A stretch of DNA of 64,000 bases. It comes from Candidatus Nitrosopumilus sp. Its GTDB lineage: Archaea; Thermoproteota; Nitrososphaeria; Nitrososphaerales; Nitrosopumilaceae. Positions 17,088 to 24,909 of this stretch are shown here, in pieces; positions within the stretch are counted from its first letter, which is position 1; each line of letters starts with the position of its first letter. The notes beneath the pieces are model-generated. The model made no database searches and was not told the DNA's origin. It saw only the letters and a program-made list of their open reading frames with translations. The DNA is taken from contig NZ_JANQTA010000018.1 in assembly GCF_028278985.1 (NCBI RefSeq), forward strand, positions 88,816-152,815. Direction: 5' to 3'. Made by a program: the position numbers and the translations under genes.

Positions 17088-17528
17088 ATGCGTACGACGA
17101 TGGATATTGATCAAGCACAAGAGCCTGATTATGAATCAGTCACAATTGATTATGTAGGGTTTGTAGACCCATATGCTGTTGAAGGGTTGGTAATTCTAAA
17201 AGCTGATAGTGGAAAAGAATTTCACATGCGTGCATTTTCTGGAGAAGTTGCAAGACATATCTCAAGTTTTGGTGAAACAGAATCCGAACAAGCTCCATCC
17301 ATTTACAAAATGATAGAGGAGATTTGTGAAGAAAATGAACTAGTACTAGTTAAAGTCAAAATCTATGAGAGTGGTGAGGTATTGCGCTCGAATCTTTATT
17401 TTACTGGCAAAAAAGACTTGGTTTTAAGAAATTATAGAGCATCAGACGCAATGGCACTTGGAGCATATTACAAAATCCCCATTTTAGTAAGGAAAAATCT
17501 TCTAAAAGAGAGCATGGAAGCTGAATAA
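17088..17528 (+). CDS. Bifunctional nuclease (DUF151) family protein
   Basis: A 146-residue protein of the BFN/DUF151 family, which in characterised members has DNase/RNase activity. Recognisable parts are VTIDYVGFVDPYAVEGLVIL, then EFHMRAFSGEVARHI, and SDAMALGAYYKIPILV near the C-terminus (the usual ...R-S-DAIALA-R...PI pattern). The length is typical. The ATG start sits right behind a TATA box. Its physiological substrate in archaea is not known. Confidence 0.8.
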   Translation: MRTTMDIDQAQEPDYESVTIDYVGFVDPYAVEGLVILKADSGKEFHMRAFSGEVARHISSFGETESEQAPSIYKMIEEICEENELVLVKVKIYESGEVLRSNLYFTGKKDLVLRNYRASDAMALGAYYKIPILVRKNLLKESMEAE

Positions 17529-17567
17529 TTTAGAATAGTTTTTTGTATTGAAAGTTATTGAGAAATC

Positions 17568-17741
17568 ATGAGTGAACAAGAGCAACTAATGGATAATCTA
17601 CTAAATGTAGATCTTGAAATAATTGAATATGTGCGTGGCCTTCATGAGGCAAATTGGGACTCTGATTCACTAAAACAAAAGGTTGGAGACCTGCTAAAGA
17701 TTAGAGATGAAATGGTTGCAAAACTAATGGATTCTACTTGA
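17568..17741 (+). CDS. Small helical protein (57 aa)
   Basis: Not in the ORF track. It starts MSEQEQLMDNLLNVDLEIIE and is acidic and helical throughout. It begins 39 bases after the DUF151 gene on the same strand. No family recognised. Confidence 0.5.
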   Translation: MSEQEQLMDNLLNVDLEIIEYVRGLHEANWDSDSLKQKVGDLLKIRDEMVAKLMDST

Positions 17742-17784
17742 ATTATCTTACAATAAAATTGTGATTTACTAATCTCATCAATAA

Positions 17785-17961
17785 TTAATTTCTATCAAAA
17801 AATCCTTCTGGAAACTTTTTCTCAATTTTTAACAATTCTTCTTTGTATAGTTTGATTTTTTCATTATCGGGCTCTTTTGAATCTTCTAATTCCTGAATTT
17901 TTTTGAGCAGCGTTTTGTGTATGATAGAAAATTCTGGAAAATTTTTAGGAAGTCTTGACAT
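17785..17961 (-). CDS. Small helical protein (58 aa)
   Basis: Not in the ORF track. It starts MSRLPKNFPEFSIIHKTLLK, continues as a charged helix and ends in PEGFFDRN. It faces the 57-residue plus-strand gene and is divergent from the exported protein at 17997. Codon use is like the neighbours. Function unknown. Confidence 0.5.
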   Translation of the reverse strand: MSRLPKNFPEFSIIHKTLLKKIQELEDSKEPDNEKIKLYKEELLKIEKKFPEGFFDRN

Positions 17962-17996
17962 ATCTAGATTAAATATGCGTCTTACTAATACTAGCT

Positions 17997-18389
17997 GTGA
18001 AAATTCTTCTTTTACTTGGATTGATAATGTTTTCTGGAATAAGTGTTGCCTCAGCTGAGCCTGTTACTTCCCAATCAACAACACCTTCTAAAACTCACTT
18101 TGTTGATGAGCAGATAATGATCATGACTGATATCTCAAACAATCAAGATATTGTACAGGATTTTGCATATTTGACTCAAGTAACAAACGATGAAGGAGTT
18201 GTAATTTCCCTTTCTTGGTTAACTGGATCTTTGTCTCCAAGACAATCTTTTTCTCCTGCACAATCTTGGACTCCAACTGAATCTGGAATTTTCCACATTA
18301 AGGTATTTGTTTGGGAAAGCATTGATAATCCTGAAGCATTATCTCCTCCACTGTCTATGACAGTAGACGTTAGTGAAAGATTTTCTTAA
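17997..18389 (+). CDS. Exported hypothetical protein (130 aa)
   Basis: GTG start. A clear signal peptide covers residues 1 to about 20 (MKILLLLGLIMFSGISVASAE). The mature part is beta-rich and resembles an Ig/CARDB-like extracellular domain (FVDEQIMIMTDISNNQD... SGIFHIKVFVWES). Without a C-terminal anchor it should be secreted or held by partners. Specific family unknown. Confidence 0.65.
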   Translation: MKILLLLGLIMFSGISVASAEPVTSQSTTPSKTHFVDEQIMIMTDISNNQDIVQDFAYLTQVTNDEGVVISLSWLTGSLSPRQSFSPAQSWTPTESGIFHIKVFVWESIDNPEALSPPLSMTVDVSERFS

Positions 18390-18541
18390 AAATTATCTTG
18401 CTTCATAATTCGGCAAACTCATCATCTATCAGTGATAGCTTAGTTTTGAGATTAATCATCAGCTATTATTTTTGAAAATTTCTATGGTATATTGTTATCG
18501 CAAAACAGAACACTTTTGATTCTAGTATGTGGAATGGTTTT

Positions 18542-18787
18542 ATGGTTAATCTTGAGAAACTCTACAAAAAAGTTGCCTTACAAGTAATTGATAGGTGTCA
18601 TGGAGGAATTAAAATTACAAAACACGGAAAAATTATCGAAGTCTATGATCCTAAACGCCATATTTGGAGCAAAGGATTAGCTGGATTAGTCATTAAAGAA
18701 GAATGTAAAATTGCTAATCTTCGTGATTGGGAGATTGCAAATGTTAGAGGTTATGTCATTGATGAGTTACTTTCAAAATCTGACTAG
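18542..18787 (+). CDS. Small hypothetical protein (81 aa)
   Basis: The ORF starts at 18527, but the ATG at 18542 (codon 6, MVNLEKLYKKV) looks as good. The protein is basic and mixed alpha/beta with one HGGIK segment. No motif identifies it. The 137-base region upstream shows nothing else. Confidence 0.5.
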   Translation: MVNLEKLYKKVALQVIDRCHGGIKITKHGKIIEVYDPKRHIWSKGLAGLVIKEECKIANLRDWEIANVRGYVIDELLSKSD

Positions 18788-18803
18788 TATTCCACTTTTC
18801 TAA

Positions 18804-19067
18804 TCAAATGTGGTTCTTTAAGCATATGGTGTCATCTTTGAGCGATGATAATTCTACTTGTTTTAGATTGTAATTTGTAATCACAATTAGCGCTTCACAT
18901 CTTGTACACAAAATTGTCTTTCCATCAGATCTTTCTTCTCTAATGACGTTTTTTTCTAACCTGTCATCTTTCTGACATGTGGGACATAGTCTTGGTTCTT
19001 TTGAAATTATGATGATCTCTTTTACAAAAATCATCTTTCCCATGAATCTTGCAATTTTATTGCCCAA
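18804..19067 (-). CDS. Small zinc-ribbon protein
   Basis: Up to 87 residues. CPTC and CTRC pairs, 26 residues apart, make a likely zinc ribbon. The start is uncertain: Met codons at positions 1, 9 and 12 are possible, and the last (MIFVKEI) would leave 76 residues. Similar ribbon proteins often bind nucleic acids. No closer match is recognised. Confidence 0.55.
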   Translation of the reverse strand: MGNKIARFMGKMIFVKEIIIISKEPRLCPTCQKDDRLEKNVIREERSDGKTILCTRCEALIVITNYNLKQVELSSLKDDTICLKNHI

Positions 19068-19220
19068 AAAAGAGTTTGTAAGTCAATTGGCATCAGCAAT
19101 TTATCTTTGAGCGTCAAACCGTTTAATCACTCAAATCAAAATGAATGGTATTCAGTATATTTCCAATCTAACCAATTGACAAATGCATTAACAATTTAGA
19201 GAAAAATAATCTTTTTGCCA

Positions 19221-19361
19221 CTAAAGTGATTCTCTAATGATGTCATTAACTGCTTTTGAATAACTATAGGTGGAATTTTGTTTCTGCATTTTTTTTGCTT
19301 GATATGATCTTATTTTTTTGTCTAAATCGTCTTCGATCATTATTGTTGCGCGTCTAACCAT
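19221..19361 (-). CDS. Ribbon-helix-helix regulator (46 aa)
   Basis: Not in the ORF track. It starts MVRRATIMIEDDLDKKIRSY, with the beta strand followed by helix A, and SYSKAVNDIIRESL forms helix B. This is the CopG/Arc-type ribbon-helix-helix pattern, which works as a dimer. A 22-base inverted repeat lies 39-60 bases upstream and could be its operator. It follows purP on the same strand with a gap of 71 bases. Confidence 0.65.
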   Translation of the reverse strand: MVRRATIMIEDDLDKKIRSYQAKKMQKQNSTYSYSKAVNDIIRESL

Positions 19362-19399
19362 GTTATGCAATTCATAAGTTCAGTATTAATGCTAGTTAA

Positions 19400-19421
19400 T
19401 AATTATCACAATTGATAATTA
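19400..19421. promoter_or_regulatory. 22-bp inverted repeat between purP and the RHH gene
   Basis: TAATTATCA (19400-19408) and TGATAATTA (19413-19421) are perfect inverse copies separated by CAAT. The site lies 39 bases upstream of the ribbon-helix-helix start and 12 bases after the purP stop. It could be an operator for the RHH protein or a weak terminator of purP. It is not followed by a T-run on the minus strand, which favours the operator. Confidence 0.45.
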
Positions 19422-19432
19422 CTTTTTGTCTA

Positions 19433-20533
19433 TTATGTAACTATCTCGTCTAATCTATCTTCTTCTTGAGCTCGTTTGATTTCCATTGCAATTCTTCTTC
19501 CTACACCAAATGTAGTTCCATACTGATACTTTGTGTAAGGACTAGTTGTTGCAACAATTGGATTTCCTGGAACTCTTAAAGAGACATCATACACAATCAA
19601 TTCTAAATCTTTTGTAATCACACTTTGCAATGAGAATGGACCGATAATTCCTGGTGCATATTCCCTTTTAGCTGCAGCCACAAATTTGTCTCCCATTTTG
19701 ATTACTTTTTCTAATAGGGATTCTCTGATGCTTGCTGGAGTGTGACCTACCTCAATATTTTGCAAATCCATGTTGATATCAAGCTGCTGTTGTGCAGGTA
19801 ATGCATTATAATCGTGAATGTTTGTCTGTAATCTTCTTTCAATTCCAATAAAATCAACTTGGTCTGAAATTGGTGTATGAAAGAAATTAAAATTCATGTA
19901 TGTTCCAATTGCTAATTCTTCAATACTAGCAATCTCTAAATCTTTTCTTGCAATTATTCCTTGTTTGATTTTTTCTTCAGATTTTTCTTTATAGTCTTTG
20001 TAAGATGAAACGGTGAAAAATGCTCTCTCTAGTGGTCTGTTTTTTTCTTGAACCTTTACAATACATGGTTTGTTGATTCTCTTTGGGTCTTTGAATAATT
20101 TTGGATATTTGATCCTGGCTTTCTCTAGAAGATAATATTGTCCTTTTTTAGCTGTTCTCTCTTCGGCTTGGAATAATTTTCTATTTCCAAAAATTGGAAC
20201 TTTGAAAGAATTTTCTAGAGTTTTGTATCCTAGATATACTGTAAGTGAGCGATGAGGAACAATTATTGTATTTGATTCTCTTAACTCCTTTTGATATTTA
20301 GCTGAAGCCATATCTTTGAATTTGTTTAATACTATGATATTGTCTGCAATTCTTCCAAATCTTTGGTATGGTCCTTCTCTACCTTTTTGGCAAAATACTG
20401 TGGTCTCAAAGTCTTCATCTTTTGCACCGTCCATAATTTCTAGTGCAGAATGGCTTCCAAGAACACCAATTTTTACATCTGAATAATCATTTACAATTTT
20501 TTTAATCTCAGAACTCTTTATCATGTAACTCAT
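19433..20533 (-). CDS. purP: FAICAR synthetase (ATP-dependent formate-AICAR ligase)
   Basis: A 366-residue ATP-grasp enzyme of the archaeal PurP family. It makes 5-formamidoimidazole-4-carboxamide ribotide from AICAR, ATP and formate, replacing the folate-dependent PurH step. The N-terminus VKIGVLGSHSALEIMDGAKDE and the segments GREGPYQRFGRIAD and GIIGPFSLQSVIT are family hallmarks. Length is standard. It stands apart from the purS and purQLF genes nearby. A small divergent membrane protein lies upstream. Confidence 0.92.
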   Translation of the reverse strand: MSYMIKSSEIKKIVNDYSDVKIGVLGSHSALEIMDGAKDEDFETTVFCQKGREGPYQRFGRIADNIIVLNKFKDMASAKYQKELRESNTIIVPHRSLTVYLGYKTLENSFKVPIFGNRKLFQAEERTAKKGQYYLLEKARIKYPKLFKDPKRINKPCIVKVQEKNRPLERAFFTVSSYKDYKEKSEEKIKQGIIARKDLEIASIEELAIGTYMNFNFFHTPISDQVDFIGIERRLQTNIHDYNALPAQQQLDINMDLQNIEVGHTPASIRESLLEKVIKMGDKFVAAAKREYAPGIIGPFSLQSVITKDLELIVYDVSLRVPGNPIVATTSPYTKYQYGTTFGVGRRIAMEIKRAQEEDRLDEIVT

Positions 20534-20644
20534 TGATGGGAGGAGCTAATATAGCTAATTTCTCATTTTTCAGATCGACTAAAACACAAGATATTTCTCA
20601 ATCTTTTATTCAAGGAATATGTGCTGTATAATTTTGAACTTCAG

Positions 20645-20764
20645 ATGGCTGGAGTAATTTTACTAACTGCTATGGCAATAGGGGGAATCTCCTTGTGGAT
20701 AAAAAGAAGACGGCAAAGACAGCAACTTGAATCTGCATCAGATGATGAATTTGCAAATATCTAG
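20645..20764 (+). CDS. Small single-pass membrane protein (39 aa)
   Basis: Not in the ORF track. One hydrophobic helix (MAGVILLTAMAIGGISLWIK) is followed by an arginine-rich RRRQRQQ stop-transfer and an acidic tail. It sits between divergent purP and ubiX, 54 bases upstream of ubiX on the same strand. The function is unknown. Confidence 0.5.
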   Translation: MAGVILLTAMAIGGISLWIKRRRQRQQLESASDDEFANI

Positions 20765-20818
20765 TGCCTTATTGCATATTATCTCTAATACATAAAATAC
20801 AGTAATTTTCAATAATAG

Positions 20819-21379
20819 TTGTTGAGACTAATTGTTGCAATTACTGGCAGTACTGGGGTAATCTATGGAATCAGAATGCTTGAGACATTGAAAAAACTCA
20901 ATGTTGAAACCCACTTGGTAATTTCTGAATGGGGAGAAAAATGCATTTCAATGGAAACAGAACATTCTGTTGATTATGTAAAATCACTTGCAATAACTGT
21001 ATCTGATGAAAAAAATATGGCAGCAAGCGTTTCAAGTGGAACTCATAGAATTGATGGAATGATTGTAGCTCCATGCAGTATGAAAACACTGTCTGCTATT
21101 GCAAATGGTTATGATGATACTCTAGTTGCAAGAGCAGCTGGTGTAACAATCAAGGAATCTAGAAAATTGGTATTGATGGTTCGTGAAACTCCTTTATCTG
21201 CAATTCATTTGGAAAACATGCTAAAACTTGCACGTCTTGGAATTGTAATTTTGCCACCTGTTACTGAATTTTATACAAAACCAAAATCAATAGGTGATAT
21301 TGTAAATCATGGTGTTGGAAAGTGTCTTGATCAATTTGATTTAGAGCACAATTTATACCCTCGATGGGGTTCTTTCTAA
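20819..21379 (+). CDS. ubiX: UbiX-family flavin prenyltransferase
   Basis: A 186-residue flavoprotein with a TTG start. GSTGVIYGIRMLETL (residues 9-23) is the FMN-binding loop, and IVAPCSMKTLSAIANG and VRETPLSAIHLENM are classic UbiX motifs. UbiX joins a prenyl group to FMN to make the cofactor of UbiD decarboxylases. In the futalosine pathway a UbiX/UbiD pair (MqnM/MqnL) works after MqnD, whose homologue is at 1034. No ubiD gene is in the window. The next gene follows after 7 bases. Confidence 0.9.
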   Translation: MLRLIVAITGSTGVIYGIRMLETLKKLNVETHLVISEWGEKCISMETEHSVDYVKSLAITVSDEKNMAASVSSGTHRIDGMIVAPCSMKTLSAIANGYDDTLVARAAGVTIKESRKLVLMVRETPLSAIHLENMLKLARLGIVILPPVTEFYTKPKSIGDIVNHGVGKCLDQFDLEHNLYPRWGSF

Positions 21380-21386
21380 GATACCA

Positions 21387-21812
21387 TTGACAACATTTTC
21401 GTTAGAAAAAATAATTTCAGCTAATAGAGATTCTGTATTTGAGATTTTTTCAAATTATGAAAACTATCAAAAGATATTTCCTCAACATTATCCTTCAATT
21501 CGAATACGTTCTGTAAGGGATAATGTGGCAGTAGTTGAAGAACATGTCAATTTTGGATCTGAAGAATTTCTTATTATGGCAAAACATGTTTCAAACAAAT
21601 CTGCATTGCATGAAGTATTTGTCATTGGCGGTGATATCAAAGGAAGTTATTTCAAGCAACAATTCGTTGATCTTCCTCAAGGAACAAAGGTAATTGTAGA
21701 TGTTCAACTAAAATTTGGAAAACTAAAAATCAAAAAATTATTTGGTGCAAGCAAATATGCTCAATATTATGAAGATATTCTAAATGATTTTGTAAAAATG
21801 TGCGAAAACTAG
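21387..21812 (+). CDS. SRPBCC-fold (polyketide cyclase/START-like) protein
   Basis: A 141-residue protein with a TTG start. ISANRDSVFEIFSNYENYQKIFP at the N-terminus and the final long helix (YAQYYEDILNDFVKMCE) fit the SRPBCC helix-grip fold, which binds lipids or quinone-like molecules. Coq10-type members bind quinone. Coupling to ubiX (7 bases apart) makes a quinone link possible, but this is inference. Confidence 0.7.
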   Translation: MTTFSLEKIISANRDSVFEIFSNYENYQKIFPQHYPSIRIRSVRDNVAVVEEHVNFGSEEFLIMAKHVSNKSALHEVFVIGGDIKGSYFKQQFVDLPQGTKVIVDVQLKFGKLKIKKLFGASKYAQYYEDILNDFVKMCEN

Positions 21813-22015
21813 TCTGTTTTTGCTTCTTTATCTTTAAAGTCTTTGAGTTCTTTTTCGCCTTCGATTTTCCCTTTCTCAAATTCACCTTTTGCCTTACCAA
21901 AAGTCTTGGCTAGTTCTGGAATCTTTTTTGCTCCAAAAATCAATACTACTGCAATGATTATGATGAAGATCCATTCTTGACCTGCGATAAAGTTGGCTAG
22001 ATTCAGTCCTAACAT
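21809..22015 (-). CDS. tatA: Twin-arginine translocase subunit TatA
   Basis: A 68-residue protein with one membrane helix (IFIIIIAVVLIFG), the conserved FGAKKIPELAKTFGKA amphipathic helix and a charged tail. TatA subunits polymerise to form the pore for folded proteins. It lies 27 bases after tatC on the same strand, so the pair is an operon. It overlaps the convergent SRPBCC gene by 4 bases. Confidence 0.93.
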   Translation of the reverse strand: MLGLNLANFIAGQEWIFIIIIAVVLIFGAKKIPELAKTFGKAKGEFEKGKIEGEKELKDFKDKEAKTD

Positions 22016-22042
22016 TATGCTTCTTATTCACCAAATTTGGAT

Positions 22043-22834
22043 TTAAGTGTTCAACTTTTGGCGCTCTTTACGCTCAATGATGATCATGCCTGCTGTGTAC
22101 AGTGCTATCATTGGTCCTGCAATAAACCACATTGTAACACCACTTCCATCTGGTGTTATGACTGCTCCAAAAATTACTATTGCAACAATTGCATATCTGA
22201 TATTTTTTCTCCAAAAATTAGAATCAACCATACCTGAAGCTGAAATTGCATACATTACTAGGGGTAATTGAAATGAAAATCCAAATGCTAACAAAAATTG
22301 CAAAACAAATGTTACAAAGTCAATTACATTCAGAAATGTAACTAGTCCTGCTGATTCACCATATCTATACAAAAATTCTAAGATGTATGGAACTACTAAA
22401 TTATAAGAAAAAACACATCCTGCAGCAAACAAACCTATTGCTGGCAATGAAATACTTCTACTAACATTGATTTCATGTTCTTTTAATGCTGGTTTGATAA
22501 ATCCTACAAATTCTTTAACTATCATTGGCATTCCAACTACTAATCCAACTAATGCAGCAATGTAGACTTGTGCAAAAAATGCTTGACCTGGTGCAGTTTG
22601 AATTAATTGCACATCTTGTGGTACAAGGTTATCTTTCATATGATTAGTAATCTGTGCTGCAATGTTATCCATTGGTTGTGGTGTTGGATAATACAATGTA
22701 ATCTGACCAAGATGAATTGGTTCTGCATGAAATGTTAGGATGAATGCTGTAATCACTCCGATAACAATTACAACTCGAAGTAGACGCTTTCGCAATTCTT
22801 CTAAATGTTGATTAAAACCTTCCAACTCAGACAT
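22043..22834 (-). CDS. tatC: Twin-arginine translocase subunit TatC
   Basis: A 263-residue protein with six membrane helices. The N-terminal FNQHLEELRKRLLRV is the cytosolic signal-recognition segment, with the key Glu in HLEELR. FGFSFQLPLVM is the conserved helix 4 region. TatC binds twin-arginine signal peptides and works with TatA. The extracellular loop after helix 1 is longer than usual (about residues 40-75). The two genes 22865 and 22043 are only 30 bases apart. Confidence 0.93.
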   Translation of the reverse strand: MSELEGFNQHLEELRKRLLRVVIVIGVITAFILTFHAEPIHLGQITLYYPTPQPMDNIAAQITNHMKDNLVPQDVQLIQTAPGQAFFAQVYIAALVGLVVGMPMIVKEFVGFIKPALKEHEINVSRSISLPAIGLFAAGCVFSYNLVVPYILEFLYRYGESAGLVTFLNVIDFVTFVLQFLLAFGFSFQLPLVMYAISASGMVDSNFWRKNIRYAIVAIVIFGAVITPDGSGVTMWFIAGPMIALYTAGMIIIERKERQKLNT

Positions 22835-22864
22835 TGGGTATCTTTGTTTTCTAATCTATATCAA

Positions 22865-23332
22865 TTATGTGGGAATTGGCAATAATTTTGCTTCTGGGAG
22901 ACCAGCCTCTTTGAGTTGCTCCTGAGTAATTCCTTCAAATTCTAATGAAATAATGGCTTTGGTGTTAAATTTAGTCTCCATCTCTTTTGCCAAATTACCA
23001 ATCTCTTTACTTGCATAGATTTGCTTTGAATCTTTTAAGAAAATTCGTTCACCTTTCTCCATCTCTTTTCCATCAAACTTTCCTTGCAAGAAACTGGTAA
23101 TTGCTGGCAATTCTTTTCTGTCTATGTTATTGTGGAAATAACAGATTCCTTTAACTGATTCATAGTCAAATGCAGTTCCATTTCTATACATGAATACTCC
23201 AATAAAATGAGCCTCGTCTTCAGGTTCTCTGATGCATTTTATTTCCCAATTCAATAATTTAGATTCATCATAGGAAAATCCATCCATCTCATCTGCTGTA
23301 AGTTTCCAATATCGTGATCTTCCTTTAGCCAT
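22865..23332 (-). CDS. Hypothetical protein upstream of tatC
   Basis: 155 residues from the ATG at 23332 (codon 22 of the ORF). A TATA-like TTTATATC lies about 29 bases before that ATG, which supports this start. The protein is soluble and alpha/beta, with MAKGRSRYWKLTADEMDGF at the start. The N-terminal half resembles an EVE-like fold in its RYWK opening, but I cannot confirm this. Likely co-transcribed with tatC. Confidence 0.6.
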   Translation of the reverse strand: MAKGRSRYWKLTADEMDGFSYDESKLLNWEIKCIREPEDEAHFIGVFMYRNGTAFDYESVKGICYFHNNIDRKELPAITSFLQGKFDGKEMEKGERIFLKDSKQIYASKEIGNLAKEMETKFNTKAIISLEFEGITQEQLKEAGLPEAKLLPIPT

Positions 23333-23432
23333 AATGTAATATTGTAAATTAATCTGATATAAATTCCAATATCTAGGGCTAACCGTCATTTTCAAAGTTA
23401 TTTCTTTAATATCTGATCAACGTAGTAGTCTC

Positions 23433-23588
23433 ATGGGTGACAGAATTACTGTCGTATTGGATTCTACAAATATCGAAAAATTACGTAGTATTCAAGCCAA
23501 AATGATCAAATCTTCACCAAAATCTGTGAGTTTCTCTCATGTGGTGAATATTGTTGTCAGTGAAGGCCTGAAAAAATTCAGAGCATAA
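23433..23588 (+). CDS. Ribbon-helix-helix protein (51 aa)
   Basis: Not in the ORF track. MGDRITVVLDSTNIEKLRSI gives the beta strand and helix A, and SFSHVVNIVVSEGLKKF gives helix B, as in CopG/MetJ-type regulators. It starts divergently from the gene at 23332, so it might control that promoter. The next plus-strand gene is 41 bases downstream. Confidence 0.6.
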   Translation: MGDRITVVLDSTNIEKLRSIQAKMIKSSPKSVSFSHVVNIVVSEGLKKFRA

Positions 23589-23629
23589 TAAAGAAACAAA
23601 AACTGTTGTCGTATAATCTTACTGCTAGT

Positions 23630-24016
23630 ATGGACTCTCAAAAAAATCCTCTATATCCAGTTCCAATAGATGACTATCCAAAACTATTTGATTATGTTTT
23701 AACTGTTGATGGTTTGGTATATTTTCAAACATTAAAACGAAATTACATTTTAGGAAAAGACCTAACTTTAGACGAATATAACAAATTACGACTCTTGTAT
23801 GTCTACTATGCAACTGCTAACAAGAATCCAAAAGAAGTTTTTGCTTGGCAAGACATTTGCATAAGTCTTGATGATAAAGGGATTTACGAAAAAGAAATGT
23901 TCCAATCAAAAGAAGATCTTAAAAATTCAAAATTAATTATTGAAAATCCTCAATACAATTCAGGACTGTATCGAAAATATACAGAATATGTAAAACAGAA
24001 AATGAATTCAAAGTAA
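23630..24016 (+). CDS. Hypothetical protein (128 aa)
   Basis: The ORF begins with a TTG at 23606, but the ATG at 23630 (MDSQKNPLYPVPID) is preferred. The protein is soluble, mostly helical and rich in Tyr/Lys/Asn. No family recognised. A strong hairpin follows directly after the stop. Confidence 0.5.
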   Translation: MDSQKNPLYPVPIDDYPKLFDYVLTVDGLVYFQTLKRNYILGKDLTLDEYNKLRLLYVYYATANKNPKEVFAWQDICISLDDKGIYEKEMFQSKEDLKNSKLIIENPQYNSGLYRKYTEYVKQKMNSK

Positions 24017-24065
24017 CCGATTCTGGGCTGGGAGATATCTGAACAACACAAGTCCTCAGAATCGG
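24017..24065 (+). terminator. Hairpin directly after the stop codon at 24016
   Basis: CCGATTCTG (24017-24025) and CAGAATCGG (24057-24065) are perfect 9-bp inverse copies enclosing a 31-base loop that contains its own AGATATCT palindrome. It begins on the base after the stop codon. There is no T-run close behind it, so it may be a 3'-end stabiliser or a processed RNA rather than a terminator. Confidence 0.4.
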
Positions 24066-24151
24066 ATTACCTGATATAGATTTCAAAATTAGTATAAAAG
24101 GACAAGATTTTTCGGAAGATAGATTAACCACGTTTGGAATTTTCATTTCAG

Positions 24152-24412
24152 ATGGCAACTTTTGAAGTTCATGTGACTATAGAAAACAAACCTGGAATTA
24201 GTGATCCTGAAGGTGAAACAATTCTAAATGACCTGGTTCTAAAAGGAACTCACAAAACAGTCTCTAAAATCAAAACTGCAAAAATGCTAAAGTTTACTAT
24301 TCAGGAAAAAGATCAAAAAACTGCCCAGTCAAAAATTCAAGAAATTTGTGATGAATTAAGGATTTACAATCCTATGGTAAGCAAAGTATCTTTTGATATC
24401 TTGAAGATTTAG
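24152..24412 (+). CDS. purS: Phosphoribosylformylglycinamidine synthase subunit PurS
   Basis: From the ATG at 24152 (codon 7 of the ORF) the protein is 86 residues, normal for PurS. FEVHVTIENKPGISDPEG and the later VSKIKTAKM are family features. PurS, PurQ and PurL form the FGAM synthase complex in archaea and many bacteria. A TATA-like TATAAAAGG lies about 50 bases upstream. A minus-strand CBS gene separates purS from purQ, so they cannot share one simple transcript without antisense overlap. Confidence 0.88.
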   Translation: MATFEVHVTIENKPGISDPEGETILNDLVLKGTHKTVSKIKTAKMLKFTIQEKDQKTAQSKIQEICDELRIYNPMVSKVSFDILKI

Positions 24413-24855
24413 TTTTTCTCTGTTTCTATATTTTCAATTGTACCATTTATGAGAATTTTACTTCGTAAAAATTCTGTTAGATTTGTTTGAGTTATTACTC
24501 CGGCTAGATTCCCATCATGTAAAATAATCATACGTCTAATGTTATTGTTCAGCATTTTTTGTACTACATCTTCAATGGCAGTATCTGGTTCAACCCATTT
24601 GAATTTCTTTGACATTATCTCTTCTAATTTTACTTGTGAAGCAAGCTTATCTTCTGCAGTAATCTTTCTTACAATATCTCTTTCTGATACAACTCCAGAG
24701 GGTTTCCCATCTTGCATGATTACTAGAAAACTGATCTCTTTTTCTTTTAGGATGTTTGATGCATCAAGAACAGTCTTGTCATGTTCAATGGTGATGACAT
24801 TTTTTTCCATAATGTCTCTAACCTGAGTCATGGCGATCAGGACGTTTTTTCCCAT
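24409..24855 (-). CDS. CBS-domain pair protein
   Basis: A 148-residue stand-alone CBS pair: VRDIMEKNVITIEHDKTVLDAS...GVVSERDIV and LEEIMSKKFKWVEPDTAIEDVV...GVITQTNLTEFL. Such proteins bind AMP/ATP or SAM and regulate partners. It lies antisense between purS and purQ, which suggests a link to purine nucleotide status, though only as inference. A Met at codon 9 is an alternative start. A TATA-like ATATTTAATT about 28 bases upstream supports the first Met. Confidence 0.85.
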   Translation of the reverse strand: MGKNVLIAMTQVRDIMEKNVITIEHDKTVLDASNILKEKEISFLVIMQDGKPSGVVSERDIVRKITAEDKLASQVKLEEIMSKKFKWVEPDTAIEDVVQKMLNNNIRRMIILHDGNLAGVITQTNLTEFLRSKILINGTIENIETEKN

Positions 24856-24909
24856 AAAAATTTTTTCTGACTAGATTCAAATTAAATATCGCTCATTGTA
24901 ATTGAAATT

